A stretch of 11,835 bases of DNA, taken from the NCBI GenBank assembly GCA_937901285.1, contig CALCHI010000136.1, positions 1 to 11,835 on the forward strand, given 5' to 3'. Positions 1 through 9,031 of this stretch are shown here, in pieces. The stretch comes from UBA8437 sp003445035 (GTDB lineage: Bacteria; Planctomycetota; Planctomycetia; Planctomycetales; Planctomycetaceae). How positions within the stretch are numbered: the stretch's first letter is position 1; each line of letters opens with the position of its first letter. Below the pieces are notes generated by a model. It ran no database searches. It was not told the origin of the DNA and saw only the letters and a list, made by a program, of their open reading frames with translations. A program made the translations under genes and the position numbers.

Positions 1-1098
1 GAGTTCGCCTACTCGATCCGCTTCGCTGCCCGCGCCCCCGGCCTGACATTCTCCTCGGGCATCACCCGCGTGGCCCTGCCCCTGGGCACCCGCCAGCCTT
101 TGCCGCTGTCGCTGAACCAGGTCGCCCTGTCCGGCGATGTGGCGTTTCGGCTGAAGGGGGCCCCCAAGGGGATCACGATGAAGATCAACCAGGTGAAGCA
201 GGGGACTCGCGAGATCGACAATTACCTGCTCTGCGATTCGTCGACAAAGCCGGGAGTTTACACGATCCAGGTCGAGGCGGTTTCGAAGGCCAATGCGAAG
301 GTCACCGCCCTGGCATCCACTCGGCCCCTGATCGACCGCCGCCCGGTCGGCCGTGGACCTCATGGTGAGCCGTTTGAACTCCGTGAGGACCAGCGACGGT
401 TGCCTCCGACGCTCACCGAACGGATCGCCGTGGTGGTGTTGCCGACATCGCCGTTCGACTTCGAACTGGCCAGTCCCCTGGTGACATTGCCTCGTTACCA
501 GACGGCCAAGGTGAACGTGAAGACAACCCGCATTGCCGGTTTCGAGAGTCCGATCCGGTTCGTTGCCCGGGGAGGAGAACTGGACCAGAACAATCTTCGT
601 AAACCCCGTGTGCGATTGCACATCGGTGAGGCGACCGTCGGGAACCCGACGACAACCGGGACACTGGAATCCTACGTCAACACCTTGACACAACGTCAGC
701 GGGTGATTCTGACCGGAACGACCGTATACCAGGGTCGGGAGTTGTCTCTGACCCGGACATTTGACATCGACATCGTGGTCGCCTTCCGGCCTGGGCCGGC
801 ACAGAAGAAGGTCTCGGTAGCGGCGGGTTCGTCGGTGCGAGTCGCTGTGCGGCCCAACCGGCTGGCTCCTTTCGACGGCCCGGTGATGCTTTCCCTCGGG
901 CAGGTCAAGGGGCTGGAGCTGCCTGGAACGGTCGTGGTTCCCGAGGGGGCCAAGGAGGTCGAGGTTGAGGTGAAGGCGGCGGCGGGTCTGAAGCCGGGGA
1001 CTTACAAGGTGTCGCTTTCGGGGATCGCTCGGGTTGAACGGTTCCAGGAATCGGCCGGTGGCGAGACGCTCGAGGTCGAGGTGACCTCGGCGAAGTGA
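1..1098 (+). CDS. Export-type beta-sandwich (Ig-like) protein, 5' end missing
   Basis: The frame is open from the first base, so the true start lies upstream; the GTG at 70 is an internal valine codon. The visible 365 residues contain no cysteine-rich or enzymatic motif. They alternate short hydrophobic and charged stretches, as in stacked Ig-like or pre-peptidase-type beta sandwiches, and include two turn-rich strands of the kind K-P-G-x-Y-x-I/V (around residues 87-95 and near the C-terminus). Planctomycetes often place such exported beta-sandwich proteins, including PPC-domain proteins, directly before DUF1549/DUF1553 genes, and that is the arrangement here. The stop codon shares its last base with the ATG of the next gene (TGATG), indicating translational coupling. 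No function can be assigned. A role in binding surface polymers or in assembling with the downstream protein is inference only. I am sure it is a gene and unsure of the family. Confidence 0.8.
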   Translation, partial: EFAYSIRFAARAPGLTFSSGITRVALPLGTRQPLPLSLNQVALSGDVAFRLKGAPKGITMKINQVKQGTREIDNYLLCDSSTKPGVYTIQVEAVSKANAKVTALASTRPLIDRRPVGRGPHGEPFELREDQRRLPPTLTERIAVVVLPTSPFDFELASPLVTLPRYQTAKVNVKTTRIAGFESPIRFVARGGELDQNNLRKPRVRLHIGEATVGNPTTTGTLESYVNTLTQRQRVILTGTTVYQGRELSLTRTFDIDIVVAFRPGPAQKKVSVAAGSSVRVAVRPNRLAPFDGPVMLSLGQVKGLELPGTVVVPEGAKEVEVEVKAAAGLKPGTYKVSLSGIARVERFQESAGGETLEVEVTSAK

Positions 1099-3617
1099 TG
1101 ACAAAAACACGCAAGATGGACAGCGAGATGATCGAAAAGACTTCGAAACGTGGGTGGCCGGTCCCGGTGGGGACGTTGCTGCTTCTGCTGTTGGTCGGCA
1201 CGCCGCCGTGCGTTGCCGCCGATGAACCGGCGGTGGAAAAACCGGCCGTGCCGAAAACGATCGTGGTGCGACCGGCGGAGGTCGACCTGGTCGGCCGTCG
1301 CAGGGTTGCCCGTCTGTCGGTCCTGGGCCGGGGGGATGGTGGGCGAGTCACGGATCTCTCGCGGGTTGCGGAGTACAAGATCGAGAATCCCGGCGTGGTG
1401 GCGGTCACCGCCGACGGCCGTCTGTCGGCCGTGGCCGACGGTCAGAGCCGTGTGACGGTCGCCTTCGGTGGCCAGTCACAGACGATCACCGTCCGCGTCA
1501 AGGACTTCGGGGTGCCCGATCCGGTGGACTTCCACTCGGAGGTGATTGCCGCTCTGTCCCGTGGCGGTTGCAACCAGGGTGCTTGTCACGGGTCGCCCCA
1601 GGGGAAGAACGGGTTCCGGTTGAGCCTGCGGGGCTACAAGCCCGACCTGGATCGGATGACATTGACCCGCGAGATCTTTGGACGCCGGACGAGTCCCCAG
1701 AATCCCGACGCCAGCCTGATTTTGGCCAAGGCCGCCAACCGGGTGCCGCACGTGGGTGGACGGCGGTTCCGTGGCACCGAGCCCGCCTACTCTGTTCTCA
1801 GGCAGTGGATCTTCGAGGGGACGCACGTCAGCGAGACCCCCGAGGGCGTGGTGAAGATGGAGGTGTTGCCCGGTCAACAGACCCTGCACACCTCCAGCCC
1901 CCGGCTGCAACTGGTTGCCCGGGCGCATTTTGCCGATGGGTCGATCCGGGACGTGACGCACCTGGCGGTTTTCACCACCAGCGACATCGATGCGTCGTCG
2001 GTCAGCGATGACGGGTTGGTGACGTTTCACGGGACGGCCGAGGTGGCCGTGCTGGTTCGGTATCTCAAGCAGATGGTCAGCGTCCGCCTGGCCTACGTCC
2101 GCGCCGATTCGGGTTTCGTGGCGGACAAGCGAGCCGAGGAGAACGCGATCGACCGGTTGGTGTTCGCCAAGCACCGGCAGCTGCAGCTGAAGGCCTCGCC
2201 GGTCGCCACCGATGGCACCTATCTTCGCCGAGTCTACCTCGACCTGCTGGGCGTTTTGCCGTCACCGGAGGCAGCCCGAGCGTTTCTGGATTCGAAGGAT
2301 CCGAAGAAGCACCAGGTGCTGGTTGACGGGCTGTTGAAGCGATCCGAGTTCGCCGAGTTCTGGGCCATGAAATGGCTCGACGTGATGCGGGGCAACCGCG
2401 AGTCGATCACCGAACGGGGTGTCCACAAGCTGCACCGTCACCTGGTGCGTCACTTTGCCCAGGACGGTTCGTTCGGCGAGTTGGCCCGACAGATCCTGAC
2501 CAGCCGAGGGAATACGATCGAGAATCCCACGGCGAGTTTCTTCCGAATCGCCCGGACTCCCGAGGACGCTGCCGAGTCGACGGCTCAGCTATTCCTCGGC
2601 GTACGTATTCAATGTGCCAAGTGCCACAATCATCCCTTTGAGGCGATCACCCAGAACGACTATTACGGCCTGGCCGCCTACTTCGCCCGCGTGAAGCTCA
2701 AGGGCCGCGTCTTCGGGCTCGACCGTGAAATCGTCTACGTTGGCCGCGCGGGCGAGGTCAAGCACGCCGAGTCGGGCGAGGTGATGAAGCCGACCGCTTT
2801 CGGCAAGGTCGCCCGTGACGTTGCCGTCGGCCAGGATGTCCGTCCACAGTTGGCCGACTGGCTGGTGAAGAGCGAAAACCGCTGGTTCGCCCGGTCGACG
2901 GTCAACCGCATCTGGGCTCACATTTTCGGCCTGGGCATCGTCGAGCCGGTCGATGACTTCCGCGAGAGCAACCCACCGTCGAATCCCGAGTTGCTCAATG
3001 AGTTGGCCAGGCAATTTGCTGAAGGCGATTACCGGTTCAAGCCGGTGATTCGTTCGATCGTCACCTCGCAGGCCTACCGCCTGGGAGCTCGCCCGGTCGT
3101 CCAGTCTCCGCATTCGGCCGCTCCCGCCCGCTACGTCACCTCGGCGGTCGTCAAGATGCTGTCCGCCGAACAGATTCTTGACGCGATCTCCCAGGCGACC
3201 GGGGTTCCCGAGAAGTACAAGGGATACCCGCTGGGGACCCGGGCGACGCAATTGGCCGAGGGGGCGGTGGACCACAATTTCCTCAAGGCCTTCACCAAGC
3301 CGGTCCGCGACGTCCGTTGCGACTGTGCCCGCGAAACCGATCCGACGCTCAACCAGGTCGTACACCTGATCAACAACGCCGGGATTCTCGATCGGTTCGA
3401 CGCCGATTTGAGTCGGCTGGGTCGGATGTTGTCGGCGAAGACACCGACGGCCGAGATCGTGGAAATGCTGTACCTGGCGACGATTTCCCGACGGCCGTCA
3501 CCTGCCGAGCGAAAGCTGGCCCTGGGCCACGTGGCGAGCCTGCCCGACCGGGCCGCGGGGCTGCGTGATGTCCAGCACGCGCTGATCAACTCGAACGAGT
3601 TTCTGCTGCGGCACTGA
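1098..3617 (+). CDS. Secreted Big_2 / DUF1549 / DUF1553 protein with cytochrome c-like motifs
   Basis: This 839-residue protein has the long planctomycete architecture. A Sec-type signal runs to about residue 42 (basic n-region, a run of six leucines, then a V-A-A cleavage site). A Big_2-like Ig domain follows (about 50-135), then a cysteine segment with CNQGACH at 158-164 and a second Ig-like domain (about 248-335). DUF1549 (PSCyt2, about 345-560) contains CAKCH at 506-510, a canonical CXXCH haem-binding pattern. DUF1553 (PSD1, about 570-835) carries its hallmark N-R-I-W...F-G-x-G-I-V-x-P-x-D-D block just after residue 595. The family is common in Planctomycetota but its reaction is unknown; haem binding is predicted, not shown. 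ATG 1098 is chosen because it overlaps the previous stop. ATGs at 1116 and 1128 would also keep the signal peptide, and GTG 1095 is less likely. It ends 12 nt from a convergent DUF1501 gene. Confidence 0.92.
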   Translation: MTKTRKMDSEMIEKTSKRGWPVPVGTLLLLLLVGTPPCVAADEPAVEKPAVPKTIVVRPAEVDLVGRRRVARLSVLGRGDGGRVTDLSRVAEYKIENPGVVAVTADGRLSAVADGQSRVTVAFGGQSQTITVRVKDFGVPDPVDFHSEVIAALSRGGCNQGACHGSPQGKNGFRLSLRGYKPDLDRMTLTREIFGRRTSPQNPDASLILAKAANRVPHVGGRRFRGTEPAYSVLRQWIFEGTHVSETPEGVVKMEVLPGQQTLHTSSPRLQLVARAHFADGSIRDVTHLAVFTTSDIDASSVSDDGLVTFHGTAEVAVLVRYLKQMVSVRLAYVRADSGFVADKRAEENAIDRLVFAKHRQLQLKASPVATDGTYLRRVYLDLLGVLPSPEAARAFLDSKDPKKHQVLVDGLLKRSEFAEFWAMKWLDVMRGNRESITERGVHKLHRHLVRHFAQDGSFGELARQILTSRGNTIENPTASFFRIARTPEDAAESTAQLFLGVRIQCAKCHNHPFEAITQNDYYGLAAYFARVKLKGRVFGLDREIVYVGRAGEVKHAESGEVMKPTAFGKVARDVAVGQDVRPQLADWLVKSENRWFARSTVNRIWAHIFGLGIVEPVDDFRESNPPSNPELLNELARQFAEGDYRFKPVIRSIVTSQAYRLGARPVVQSPHSAAPARYVTSAVVKMLSAEQILDAISQATGVPEKYKGYPLGTRATQLAEGAVDHNFLKAFTKPVRDVRCDCARETDPTLNQVVHLINNAGILDRFDADLSRLGRMLSAKTPTAEIVEMLYLATISRRPSPAERKLALGHVASLPDRAAGLRDVQHALINSNEFLLRH

Positions 3618-3623
3618 TGCCGT

Positions 3624-3646
3624 CCGGGGCTAGGCCATCACCCCGG
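3624..3646. terminator. GC-rich hairpin between convergent genes, candidate bidirectional terminator
   Basis: CCGGGG (3624-3629) and CCCCGG (3641-3646) form a perfect 6-bp stem around an 11-nt loop. It starts inside the 12-nt gap between the two convergent stop codons and runs into the last codons of the minus-strand gene. No T-tract follows on either strand, so intrinsic termination is uncertain. The structure could instead pause polymerase or protect 3' ends. Confidence 0.35.
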
Positions 3647-5066
3647 CAATCACTTCCCCCTCGTTGACGGTTGCCCGTTCGGGTCGGCCCTGGAGGTGGT
3701 AGACCAGTTTCTGATGATCGAGTCCGATGGCGTGCAGGAAGGTCGCGTGCAGGTCGTGCACGTGGGCGGGGGAATCGACGGCGTGCATGCCGAAGTCATC
3801 GGTGGACCCGATCACCTGGCCGCCCCGGACGCCTCCTCCGGCCATCCACATCGTGAAGCCGTAGGGATTGTGGTCGCGGCCGTCGCCCTTCTCAGACATC
3901 GGCGTCCGGCCGAATTCACCGCCCCAGATCACCAGCGTCTCGTCGAGCAGGCCACGTTGCTCGAGGTCGGCCAGTAGCCCGGCGACCGGAACGTCGGTTT
4001 CCCGGCAGCGGGCGGTGTGGTTTTGTTCGATCTTCGAGTGCGCGTCCCACTTGCTTCCGGACCCGGAGTAGAGCTGGATGAAGCGGACGCCGCGTTCGAC
4101 CAGCCGCCTGGCCATCAGGCAGTTGCGTCCGAAGGGAGCGGTGGTCTTGTCGTCGAGTCCGTAAAGCGACCGCGTGGCGGCGGTTTCCTGGGCGATGTCG
4201 ACGGCCTCCGGGGCATGCGACTGCATGCGGAAGGCCAGTTCGTAGGCGGCGATCCGGGCCTCGAGCTCGTCATCGCCCCTGCGGGCAGCGAGGTGTCGAC
4301 GGTTGAGTCGCGAGAGGAAGTCGAGCTTGCCGCGTTGCCGTCGCGGACCGATCGACTTGGGCGGGGCCAGGTGCAGGATCGGCGTGCCGTCTTGCCGAAA
4401 ACGGGTTCCCTGGAAGGTGGCGGGCATGAACCCGGTTCCCCACACGCGGGTCCCTCCGGGAGGTTCGCGATCGTTGTCCAGCAGGACGACGAATCCCGGC
4501 AGGTTCCGGCTGGCCGAGCCCAGGCCATAGGCCACCCAGGCTCCGAGACTGGGTCGACCGGCGAGAATGCTGCCGGTGTTCATCTGGCAGACGCTGCCGA
4601 CATGGTTGAGCCCGTCGGCGCGGCACGAGCGGATGACACAGAGCTTGTCGGCGTGTCGGCCGACGTTGGGATACCAGTCGGAGACCGGCAGGCCGCTCTC
4701 CCCGTAGCGTTGCCACCTGCGACGGGTCGGCAACAGGGGATTCTCCGAGACGCCCATCGGCGTGATGACCCGTTCGATCGACTCGGGCAGTGATTTCCCG
4801 GCCAGCCGGTTGACCTCGGGCTTGGGATCGAACGTATCGATGTGGCTGGGTCCACCGTCCATGAACAGGAAGATCACGCTGCGGGCCGGAGTCCGGTTGT
4901 GCCCCGATCGTGCGACCATCGATTCGGCGGCACCGCTTTCGGAAGCCATCAACGCCCCCAGGGCCAGCCCACCGAAGCCGGCCCCGGAACGCAGCAGGAA
5001 GTCCCGTCGCGAGTTCGTCGACTCGTGGTGAGGAGGGGGCGGGGGTGTGTTGGGGGTTGGGCGCAT
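3630..5066 (-). CDS. DUF1501 family protein, Tat-exported
   Basis: The 478-residue product opens with a proline-rich stretch and a twin-arginine signal, S-R-R-D-F-L at residues 19-24 followed by a Gly/Ala/Leu-rich hydrophobic segment. It should therefore leave the cytoplasm folded. DUF1501 proteins are related to the alkaline phosphatase/sulfatase fold. The matching N-terminal metal-site-like block is M-D-G-G-P-S-H-I-D-T-F-D (residues 69-80, acidic D70 and D77, H75), and the late block E-F-G-R-T-P ... G-R-D-H-N lies near residue 398. No substrate is established for the family. ATG 5066 lies 5 nt after the stop of the upstream DUF1549/DUF1553 gene, so the two are very probably one operon. A TTG at 5075 would add three residues and overlap that stop. 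No Shine-Dalgarno is visible, so translation may be coupled. Length is normal and the gene looks intact. Confidence 0.93.
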   Translation of the reverse strand: MRPTPNTPPPPPHHESTNSRRDFLLRSGAGFGGLALGALMASESGAAESMVARSGHNRTPARSVIFLFMDGGPSHIDTFDPKPEVNRLAGKSLPESIERVITPMGVSENPLLPTRRRWQRYGESGLPVSDWYPNVGRHADKLCVIRSCRADGLNHVGSVCQMNTGSILAGRPSLGAWVAYGLGSASRNLPGFVVLLDNDREPPGGTRVWGTGFMPATFQGTRFRQDGTPILHLAPPKSIGPRRQRGKLDFLSRLNRRHLAARRGDDELEARIAAYELAFRMQSHAPEAVDIAQETAATRSLYGLDDKTTAPFGRNCLMARRLVERGVRFIQLYSGSGSKWDAHSKIEQNHTARCRETDVPVAGLLADLEQRGLLDETLVIWGGEFGRTPMSEKGDGRDHNPYGFTMWMAGGGVRGGQVIGSTDDFGMHAVDSPAHVHDLHATFLHAIGLDHQKLVYHLQGRPERATVNEGEVIAGVMA

Positions 5067-5071
5067 CGTGG

Positions 5072-7300
<2,229 letters not shown>

Positions 7301-7369
7301 TTGGGGTGAAAGAGGTGTGGCAATGTCGTTGAGCATTGCAGGTGGTGGCAAAGGCCGGGGTGGGGCGTG

Positions 7370-7397
7370 TTGCAAGAGAACGAGCGGTCATTATACT
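7370..7397 (+). promoter_or_regulatory. Predicted sigma70-type promoter for the TPR/alpha-CTD gene
   Basis: TTGCAA (7370-7375, 4 of 6 to TTGACA) and TATACT (7392-7397, 5 of 6 to TATAAT) are separated by 16 bp. Transcription would begin near 7404, giving a leader of about 75 nt before the GTG at 7480. This also argues against the upstream in-frame ATG at 7336, which would lie before the promoter. The prediction rests on consensus matching only. Confidence 0.5.
7390..7395 (-). promoter_or_regulatory. Minus-strand -10 box TATAAT for the DUF1549-DUF1501 operon
   Basis: Read on the minus strand, bases 7395 to 7390 are a perfect TATAAT. No convincing -35 box lies 16-18 bp upstream (7412-7419). Transcription would start near 7383, leaving a leader of roughly 80 nt before ATG 7300. 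The box overlaps the plus-strand -10 in all but two bases, so polymerases reading the two directions would compete for the same DNA. Confidence 0.45.
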
Positions 7398-7423
7398 GGC
7401 GGGATGCGGCCGGTGGCACCGCG

Positions 7424-7468
7424 CTCGATGTGGAATCCTCGCCCCGGCCCTCCGCCGACTCGATGTGG
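7424..7468 (+). repeat. 10-bp direct repeat CTCGATGTGG in the leader of the TPR/alpha-CTD gene
   Basis: CTCGATGTGG occurs at 7424-7433 and again at 7459-7468, 35 bp apart. Both copies are downstream of the predicted start of transcription, and the second runs into the Shine-Dalgarno sequence. The position would suit an operator or a translational control site, but chance similarity is not excluded. Confidence 0.55.
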
Positions 7469-7471
7469 GAG
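7467..7471 (+). promoter_or_regulatory. Ribosome-binding site GGGAG that fixes the start at GTG 7480
   Basis: GGGAG is followed by an 8-nt spacer and GTG at 7480. It decides between that start and the alternatives in the same frame (ATG 7336, GTG 7465), neither of which has a comparable site. Confidence 0.6.
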
Positions 7472-7479
7472 TCTCGACC

Positions 7480-8796
7480 GTGAAATTGGCTGAACCGATT
7501 GATGTTCGTGGTTTGTTGCGGACAAGTCCGTCGTTTGGGATCGACGAGGTGCGGACACTGTGTGAGGTGGTTGCTGGTCCGCAGATCACCGAGGTCCGCC
7601 AGGAAGTCGACGTGTTGGTGGAGGAATCCGGCGGACAGGGTTCGATGGGGGTTCGCGCCGGTGTCGGCCTCTACCTGCTGGGTCGGCATGCCGAAGCCCA
7701 CGAGCTGCTGGGGGCGGTCATTGACGACGGTGTCGGCGTGTTTTACGACGCCTGTTCCCTGGAGTCACTGGGAGACAATGCGGCTGCCGGTGAGCGGTTT
7801 CAGCAGGCCGCCGGGGCTGGTTACGACGAGGTCGAGTGTTCCCTGCGACGGGTCGGTACGATCCGCCGCGATGGCCGGCTCGCCGATGCCGAAGAAGCCT
7901 TGAAGAACGCGCCGTCTGGTTCAACCTCCCGTGCCGAGTACTCCTACCAGATGGGCTGCATCCTGACCGAACAGTGCAACACCGCGGCGGCGGTCGAGTC
8001 GTTCGAGCGGGCGATCGACATGGACCCTCACCACAGCCGGTCCCTGTTCAACCTCGCCCTGGAGAACGCTCGTCACGGCAACGACGACGAAGCCATCAGG
8101 CTCTACGAACAATCGCTCTCGCGTCCTCCCCAGTTTCTTGGCGCCCTGCTGAACCTCGGGCTGCTCTACGAGGACAGTGAGAACTATCCCGCCGCCGAGT
8201 TCTGTTTCCGGCGGGTGCTGACGACCGATCCCAACCATTCCCAGGCCCGGCTGTACCTCAAGGACATCGAGGCCACCTCCGACATGTACTACGACGAGGA
8301 CCTCGCGAAGGAGGAACTCCGGATACAGCAGTTGCTGAGCCGTCCGGTGACCGATTTCGAGTTGACCGTCCGCAGCCGGAACTGCCTGGATGGCATCGGT
8401 GTCAAGTCGCTGGGCGACCTGACCCAGGTCACCGAGATGGAACTGCTCTCGGGAAAGAACTTTGGCGAGACATCGCTGGTGGAGATCCGCGAGTTGCTGA
8501 CGATGCACGGGCTGGCCATCGGCCAGAACATCAACAAGGAGCAGGAGCTCGAACCGGCGTTTGCTCCTTCGGACCTGTCTCCCGAGGAACGGGCAATTAT
8601 CGAGAAGCCTGTTGCGGACCTGAACCTCTCGGTGCGGGCACGCAAGTGCATGGCCCGACTGGGGATCACCCAGATGGGCGAGCTGATCCGGCGGACACCC
8701 GACGAACTGCTCTCGAGCAAGAACTTCGGTGTCACCTCGCTCAACGAGATCCGTGGCAAGCTCGACGAACTCGATCTCAAACTCCGCAATGATTAG
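7480..8796 (+). CDS. TPR protein with two C-terminal RNA polymerase alpha-CTD-like domains
   Basis: The product has 438 residues. Three clean 34-residue tetratricopeptide repeats occupy 152-185, 186-219 and 220-253, and degenerate helical repeats fill about 60-150. A linker of about 30 residues leads to two copies of the RpoA C-terminal domain fold (about 285-350 and 374-438). Each copy aligns without gaps to E. coli alpha-CTD. Copy 1 has R298, N301, C302, G329, S332 and E335 at the places of R265, N268, C269, G296, S299 and E302. Copy 2 has R386, C390, G417, S420 and E423, with K389 replacing N268. Both have Thr at the K298 position (T331, T419). In RpoA these residues contact UP-element DNA and activators, so DNA or polymerase binding is a fair inference. 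No signal peptide is seen, so it is cytoplasmic. Similar fusions are known in planctomycetes, without a settled role to my knowledge. Confidence 0.92.
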   Translation: MKLAEPIDVRGLLRTSPSFGIDEVRTLCEVVAGPQITEVRQEVDVLVEESGGQGSMGVRAGVGLYLLGRHAEAHELLGAVIDDGVGVFYDACSLESLGDNAAAGERFQQAAGAGYDEVECSLRRVGTIRRDGRLADAEEALKNAPSGSTSRAEYSYQMGCILTEQCNTAAAVESFERAIDMDPHHSRSLFNLALENARHGNDDEAIRLYEQSLSRPPQFLGALLNLGLLYEDSENYPAAEFCFRRVLTTDPNHSQARLYLKDIEATSDMYYDEDLAKEELRIQQLLSRPVTDFELTVRSRNCLDGIGVKSLGDLTQVTEMELLSGKNFGETSLVEIRELLTMHGLAIGQNINKEQELEPAFAPSDLSPEERAIIEKPVADLNLSVRARKCMARLGITQMGELIRRTPDELLSSKNFGVTSLNEIRGKLDELDLKLRND

Positions 8797-8845
8797 CGGG
8801 TTGTCTCGGCTGTTTTGCCTCCGGTTCCAACTCTTGTGCCATTCA

Positions 8846-8876
8846 CCCGCGGATGGATAGACTCCTCCCGCGGATG
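8846..8876 (+). repeat. 10-bp direct repeat CCCGCGGATG just upstream of tRNA-Gln
   Basis: CCCGCGGATG is present at 8846-8855 and 8867-8876, a period of 21 bp, or two helical turns. The second copy ends 3 bp before the tRNA. The two copies would face the same side of the helix. They sit where the tRNA promoter must be and could be a regulator site. No strong -10/-35 pair is visible; the best candidate is TTGTGC (8834-8839) with TAGACT (8858-8863), which is weak. Confidence 0.5.
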
Positions 8877-8879
8877 CTC

Positions 8880-8951
8880 AACCCGGTGGTGTAATAGGTA
8901 ACACAGCAGGTTTTGGTCCTGCCGTTCAAGGTTCGAGTCCTTGCCGGGTTA
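8880..8951 (+). tRNA. tRNA-Gln, anticodon TTG
   Basis: The 72-nt cloverleaf folds with every stem fully paired: acceptor AACCCGG/CCGGGTT, D stem GTGT/ACAC, anticodon stem GCAGG/CCTGC and T stem CAAGG/CCTTG. The anticodon loop is TTTTGGT, with TTG at 8913-8915, which reads CAA and, by wobble, CAG. The D loop has GG, the T loop TTCGAGT fits TTCRANY, and the discriminator is A. The CCA end is not encoded and must be added after transcription. Pair 1-72 is A-T, a weak pair as expected for glutamine tRNAs, though the order is reversed from the usual U-A. No integrase or repeated 3' end is nearby, so it is not marked as an attachment site. Confidence 0.96.
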
Positions 8952-8954
8952 CTC

Positions 8955-9010
8955 GATGCCGTGCGATCTGAAAACGTGTCCGCGGTCGAAGTGACTTCGT
9001 TGCACGCATC
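8955..9010 (+). promoter_or_regulatory. Nested stem structure between tRNA-Gln and the sugar kinase
   Basis: An outer stem pairs GATG-C-CGTGC (8955-8964, one bulged C at 8959) with GCACGCATC (9002-9010), nine base pairs in all. Inside it, CGAAG-TGA-CTTCG (8987-8999) makes a second hairpin. The structure begins 3 nt after the tRNA and ends 6 nt before the kinase ribosome-binding site AGGGG (9017-9021). It has no T-tract, so a simple terminator is unlikely. It could be a tRNA 3' processing element or a structured leader for the kinase mRNA. Confidence 0.4.
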
Positions 9011-9031
9011 TCGAACAGGGGTGGTCCGAAC

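Noticed and set aside
7336..7479. N-terminal extension of the TPR/alpha-CTD frame from ATG 7336
   Set aside because: It would begin upstream of the predicted promoter, and GTG 7480 has a good ribosome-binding site.
8880..8951. tRNA-Gln as a phage or island attachment site
   Set aside because: No integrase gene and no repeat of the tRNA 3' end was seen in the window, and neighbouring genes look like ordinary chromosome.
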